Positions 6,530 to 8,537 of a stretch of DNA of 8,537 bases are shown here, piece after piece (position 1 is the stretch's first letter; the number at the start of each line of letters is the position of its first letter). The notes under the pieces were generated by a model, which saw only the letters and a list, made by a program, of their open reading frames with translations, was not told where the DNA came from and ran no database searches. Made by a program: the position numbers and the translations under genes. The DNA is taken from assembly GCA_003151295.1 (NCBI GenBank), contig PLXD01000522.1, positions 1-8,537 of the forward strand, read 5' to 3'. Origin of the DNA: Chitinophagaceae bacterium (GTDB taxonomy: Bacteria; Bacteroidota; Bacteroidia; Chitinophagales; Chitinophagaceae).

Positions 6530-7074
6530 ATATATTGAAGTTTATTAACACGTTTTGCCGTAGTTGTAATTTTTTCTTTCCCACTGCCTCTTACATCGAC
6601 TGGTGTAATAACGATGTTCGACGCATTCAGCGTAGAAGCAATGTCCACTTCCTTTTCAAGCCCCTGCTTAACCACAGTGGTAGCCGAAAGATTCGAGTCC
6701 AGTACTTCCTTCTCCTGTGTTAATACTACTTTATCCTGGCTTAAGGATTGGTTATCATTTGTGAGGCGGGCAACATCCTGCTCCATATTGCTGATCTTGT
6801 CATTCAACTGATCAATCAATCCTTTTGCTTTTGTCAATTCGGCGGCAGTAGCATTCTTCTTATTAAGGATGTTACGGATCTCTGCTTTCCTCTTAGAGAT
6901 TTCGATATTTCTTTCAGCTAATTTACTTTTCATTTCAGTGCTGATACCTGTCATCGAATCCAGGCGCGACAATGATTCATCAAAGCTTTTTCGAATGTCG
7001 CTTTTTTCATCGCCTATTTTAGCAATCTGGGTTTGATTTTGGGTAACTTCATAAATTTTGCCTTGATAGACCAC
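6523..7074 (-). pseudogene. Coiled-coil protein of a Bacteroidota family, truncated at both ends
   Basis: The 183-codon frame has a GTG as its only plausible early start (7072-7074). Residues about 15-145 are a heptad-rich coiled coil (IGDEKSDIRKSFDESLSRLD, then helices rich in Lys, Glu, Leu and Asn). It continues into the family's conserved region ASTLNASNIVITPVD, GSGKEKITTTAKRVNKL, then stops abruptly as QYIC. Full-length relatives, about 250-300 residues, begin with a single membrane helix and continue after this motif with a beta-rich C-terminal domain; both are missing. It is therefore probably a relic of an inner-membrane-anchored periplasmic coiled-coil protein of unknown role. The 3' break coincides with the start of the membrane-protein fragment on the same strand, so a deletion likely joined two genes here. 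Confidence 0.65.
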
Positions 7075-7098
7075 TAATTTAGTTACTCCACCTGAAAA

Positions 7099-7117
7099 GG
7101 TCTAACCAGGGTCTAAC
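7099..7117. repeat. Short direct repeat GGTCTAAC x2
   Basis: GGTCTAAC occurs at 7099-7106 and 7110-7117, 11 bp apart start to start, just outside the 5' end of the coiled-coil relic. It might be a regulator site or an integrase arm-type site, or chance. The rest of 7118-7234 has only a weak inverted repeat (CTTTAC 7156-7161 with GTAAAG 7175-7180). Confidence 0.3.
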
Positions 7118-7234
7118 TTTTTCTACTTTTTAAGACATTTCCCGTTTTCCTACTACTTTACAGAATACACTACAGTAAAGGCTTACATTGGAATCGAAGA
7201 GAATCTGAGGTAAAGATAAGGAAGTTATTTGTTG

Positions 7235-7250
7235 TCCAGGTCGGGCAACA
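7235..7250 (+). repeat. tRNA-Gln 3'-end copy no. 3 (att-like, 16 nt)
   Basis: TCCAGGTCGGGCAACA is identical to tRNA-Gln positions 2545-2560, covering the T-stem and acceptor 3' strands, the discriminator and two bases beyond. The preceding sequence has no tRNA body. A terminator follows at 7252, placed as after a real tRNA but different from the one at 2565. Same orientation as the intact tRNA. Confidence 0.7.
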
Positions 7251-7251
7251 C

Positions 7252-7296
7252 AGGGAGACCGTCCCTAAGTCGTTGAGATGGTCTCCCTATTTTTAT
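7252..7296 (+). terminator. Rho-independent terminator after tRNA-end copy no. 3
   Basis: AGGGAGACC (7252-7260) and GGTCTCCCT (7280-7288) form a perfect 9-bp stem around a 19-nt loop, followed by ATTTTTATTT on the plus strand. It sits where a tRNA terminator would sit. On the minus strand the stem lies about 30 bp after the His-rich gene's stop, so it may also end that transcript, although no T tract follows in that direction. Confidence 0.75.
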
Positions 7297-7319
7297 TTCA
7301 TAGTTCGATTCGTGTTCAA

Positions 7320-7805
7320 TCAATGTCTATCTCCATCTCCATGCCTGTCATCATCCCTATGATGTCTCCATTCTTCGTCGGCTTCATGTTGATCGTGCCA
7401 ATGGTCCCTGTAACGATCCTCATGGCTGTCACGAATGAATTCCTGACCATGCGGATCTCCCTTGAAATGATCATAGCCAGTCCTGTGTTCTTCAAAATGA
7501 AGGTAAGGCTGGGGTTCATTCATGACTACTTTATGAGAATGGAAAAGATCATAACCCCGATACCTGAGAGGTAATTCATTGGAAAAGACCCAATGTCCCC
7601 TGTTCATGTAAATAAATTGGTGCGCCGGAACGTAATAATAACACTGAATATCCGGAAGGTAATAGTATTCTACATGTTCATATCCCGTCGGACCCCATGA
7701 TGGTTGCGCACCAATATTAACAGACAAACTGATTTGTGCGGTTGACGTGTTCCAAAAAGCAGAAGCCAATAAAATGAATCCCGCGACCAGAATTTTTTTA
7801 TACAT
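7320..7805 (-). CDS. Exported His/Asp-rich protein (161 aa), unknown function
   Basis: The ATG at 7803-7805 is chosen because it opens directly onto a signal peptide (MYKKILVAGFILLASAFWN, cleavage near STAQ). An upstream Met would add 31 residues and spoil the signal. The mature N-terminal half is aromatic: GAQPSWGPTGYEHVEYYYLP, DIQCYYYVPAHQFIYMNRGHW, VFSNELP, HKVVMNEPQPYLH. This resembles a small secreted family widespread in Bacteroidota without known function. The last about 60 residues are extremely polar with 12 His plus many Asp, Arg and Glu, ending in a DDDRHGDGDRH-type tail. Such tails can bind divalent metals; that is inference. The single Cys lies in the conserved half. It stands alone, and its upstream region carries several inverted repeats. 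Confidence 0.82.
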   Translation of the reverse strand: MYKKILVAGFILLASAFWNTSTAQISLSVNIGAQPSWGPTGYEHVEYYYLPDIQCYYYVPAHQFIYMNRGHWVFSNELPLRYRGYDLFHSHKVVMNEPQPYLHFEEHRTGYDHFKGDPHGQEFIRDSHEDRYRDHWHDQHEADEEWRHHRDDDRHGDGDRH

Positions 7806-7884
7806 AATGTGATTTAAGTTAAGTAAAGGTAGTAGGCAAAGTAAATGCCAAAAAACAATTAAAGGTGATATATTCTCACACTTT

Positions 7885-7919
7885 GATAGCGACTTCAAAA
7901 AGGTATTTCTGTCGCTATC
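7885..7919. repeat. 9-bp perfect inverted repeat upstream of the His-rich gene
   Basis: GATAGCGAC (7885-7893) and GTCGCTATC (7911-7919) are exact inverted arms with a 17-nt spacer. No T tract follows on either strand, so an operator or RNA element is more likely than a terminator. It lies 80 bp upstream of the His-rich gene start. Confidence 0.5.
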
Positions 7920-7945
7920 CGTAAAATGAGCCTAAGTATATGAAA

Positions 7946-7959
7946 ATCAATATATTGAT
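7946..7959. promoter_or_regulatory. 14-bp perfect palindrome ATCAATATATTGAT
   Basis: An uninterrupted 14-bp palindrome, the form expected of a dimeric repressor or activator site. It lies between two other inverted repeats upstream of the His-rich gene. No known regulator can be assigned. Confidence 0.4.
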
Positions 7960-7966
7960 CCCAAGA

Positions 7967-7989
7967 GGTTTTTAAAATCATTAAAAACC
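7967..7989. repeat. 9-bp AT-rich hairpin before the degenerate tRNA tail
   Basis: GGTTTTTAA (7967-7975) and TTAAAAACC (7981-7989) form a 9-bp perfect stem with a 5-nt loop. It ends three bases before the tRNA-like GGTTCGA at 7993. It may be a terminator-like or recombination-associated structure; no U tract follows. Confidence 0.45.
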
Positions 7990-7992
7990 AGC

Positions 7993-8060
7993 GGTTCGAC
8001 ATTCGTCCAGATGGGTCAACAAAGGCCGCTCAAGATAGCGGAGGCAGAGGTGTCTTTTTT
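7993..8060 (+). pseudogene. Degenerate copy of tRNA-Gln tail plus its terminator (copy no. 4)
   Basis: The stretch aligns with 2537-2595 over T arm, acceptor end and terminator. GGTTCGA is kept, three extra bases follow, then TCCAG, GGGTCAACAAAGGCC against GGGCAACAAAGGCC, and GATAGCGG. The terminator is decayed to CCGCT (8026-8030) and AGCGG (8037-8041) around a CAAGAT loop, with TTTTTT at 8055-8060 displaced by an insertion; CGGTAG follows in both copies. There is no 5' tRNA half. It is in the same orientation, about 5.46 kb from the intact gene. Older than copies 2 and 3, judging by divergence. Confidence 0.65.
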
Positions 8061-8082
8061 CGGTAGCAGCGGGTCCAGAGAA

Positions 8083-8103
8083 CCCCGAGTCGCGGCATCG
8101 GGG
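8083..8103. terminator. GC-rich hairpin downstream of the GH16 gene
   Basis: CCCCGA (8083-8088) and TCGGGG (8098-8103) pair around a 9-nt loop. On the minus strand it lies 50 bp after the GH16 stop and is followed by TTCTCT, so it could be a weak terminator for that gene. The surrounding 8061-8153 is GC-rich, with no gene. Confidence 0.35.
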
Positions 8104-8153
8104 CAGGCCGCATTGGTTGCTCCCGGGCTGGAGACGCCGGGGGCCGCTGTGTT

Positions 8154-8537
8154 TTAATCTGTGATTTGGTATACGCGGACATAATCTATATAATACCGCA
8201 AGGGAAACGTCTTTTCATCAACGGGCCCCGCCCAGGAACCGGTATGACCCACGGCCAGGTTCAGCAACAGGTAAAACTTCTTTTGATACGGATTACCCGG
8301 GCCATTCTGCGATTTCCTGGTGTCAAATACAAAGTATTTAAGGCTATCGTAATAAAATTCCATCCTATCAGGATACCATTGCAATGCATATACATGAAAA
8401 CCATCTGCCGGAGAGCCTACTTCCGGCGCCTCCCCCTGATGACTGTACTTGCCGGTGGAATCCGCATAATGAACGGTGCCATAGACCCTGGAAGGGTCCC
8501 GGCCAAGAAATTCCATAATATCCACTTCACCGCACCC
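8154..8537 (-). CDS. GH16 family endo-beta-glucanase (laminarinase-like), C-terminal 127 residues
   Basis: The gene enters from the right edge and ends at TAA 8154-8156. The visible part begins with GCGEVDIMEFLG, the GH16 active-site signature. Its first Glu (visible residue 4) should be the nucleophile, the Asp (6) the helper, and the second Glu (9) the acid/base; the Met between marks the bulged-strand type seen in laminarinases. The jelly-roll continues with GTVHYADS, the DGFHVYALQWYPDRMEFYYD strands, KKFYLLLNLAVGH and the closing IDYVRVYQI. It should cleave beta-1,3 or mixed beta-1,3/1,4 glucans by retention, probably outside the cytoplasm. NLAVGHTGSWAG replaces the commoner NLAVGGNWxG. 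The GTG at 8523-8525 encodes Val inside the motif and is not a start. No CBM or sorting domain follows at the C-terminus. Confidence 0.93.
   Translation of the reverse strand, partial: GCGEVDIMEFLGRDPSRVYGTVHYADSTGKYSHQGEAPEVGSPADGFHVYALQWYPDRMEFYYDSLKYFVFDTRKSQNGPGNPYQKKFYLLLNLAVGHTGSWAGPVDEKTFPLRYYIDYVRVYQITD

Noticed and set aside
7278..7574. Plus-strand 98-codon hydrophobic, Met-rich frame
   Set aside because: It is antisense to the His/Asp codons (CAT, GAT) of the exported protein, which read as Met, Ile and Val on the other strand.
7806..7898. Upstream start for the His-rich protein (adds 31 residues)
   Set aside because: It would bury the clear signal peptide; the ATG at 7803-7805 starts directly on it.
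2559..8060. An intact integrative element or defence island between the tRNA-tail copies
   Set aside because: No integrase, transposase, relaxase, toxin-antitoxin, nuclease or CRISPR sequence is visible. Only relics plus two ordinary envelope or exported-protein genes are present, so only a decayed integration site can be claimed.
8523..8525. GTG as start of a 123-residue gene
   Set aside because: It is the Val codon within the GH16 active-site motif; the frame continues open to the window edge.

Overview
The window looks like chromosomal DNA of a Bacteroidota bacterium, probably near Chitinophagaceae/Sphingobacteriia. The reasons are an 852-residue protein with a CarboxypepD_reg-like domain followed by DUF5686, a tandem-domain universal stress protein of the Bacteroidota type, a PorT-like outer-membrane beta-barrel, a Bacteroidota coiled-coil family with a TASNI-x-ITP-like C-terminal motif, AT-rich translation starts without clear Shine-Dalgarno sites, and a TAnnTTTG-type promoter candidate. 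The taxon is inferred from gene families alone.

Layout. 1-297 (-) is the N-terminus of a secreted amidohydrolase that runs off the left edge. 298-497 holds a short gene remnant and a hairpin. 498-1352 (+) is a universal stress protein. It is followed by a leader carrying three ATGCTTATT repeats and by an outer-membrane beta-barrel gene (1474-2280, +). A tRNA-Gln(CTG) lies at 2488-2558 with a strong terminator. The region 2600-3480 is a gene graveyard: GC-rich hairpins, a 16-nt copy of the tRNA 3' end, the last 68 codons of one gene on the minus strand, and the last ~77 codons of an ABC-transporter permease on the plus strand. 3508-6066 (-) is the intact DUF5686 gene. 6335-7074 (-) holds two gene pieces joined out of frame. 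A second 16-nt copy of the tRNA end sits at 7235-7250 with its own terminator. 7320-7805 (-) is an exported His/Asp-rich protein. 7885-7989 has three perfect inverted repeats. 7993-8060 is a degenerate copy of the tRNA-Gln tail plus terminator. 8154-8537 (-) is the catalytic C-terminal part of a GH16 (laminarinase-like) glycoside hydrolase that runs off the right edge.

The genes do not form one pathway. Most surviving products are predicted to act in the cell envelope or outside it (amidohydrolase, beta-barrel, DUF5686 protein, His-rich protein, GH16). What ties the middle together is the tRNA-Gln tail: four same-orientation copies between 2537 and 8060, with truncated genes between them. This pattern suggests repeated integration and excision at the tRNA 3' end, leaving scars. 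No integrase, transposase, CRISPR array or recognisable defence system is visible. I found no convincing new molecular system; the tRNA-tail repeat series and the deletion junctions are the most informative observations.
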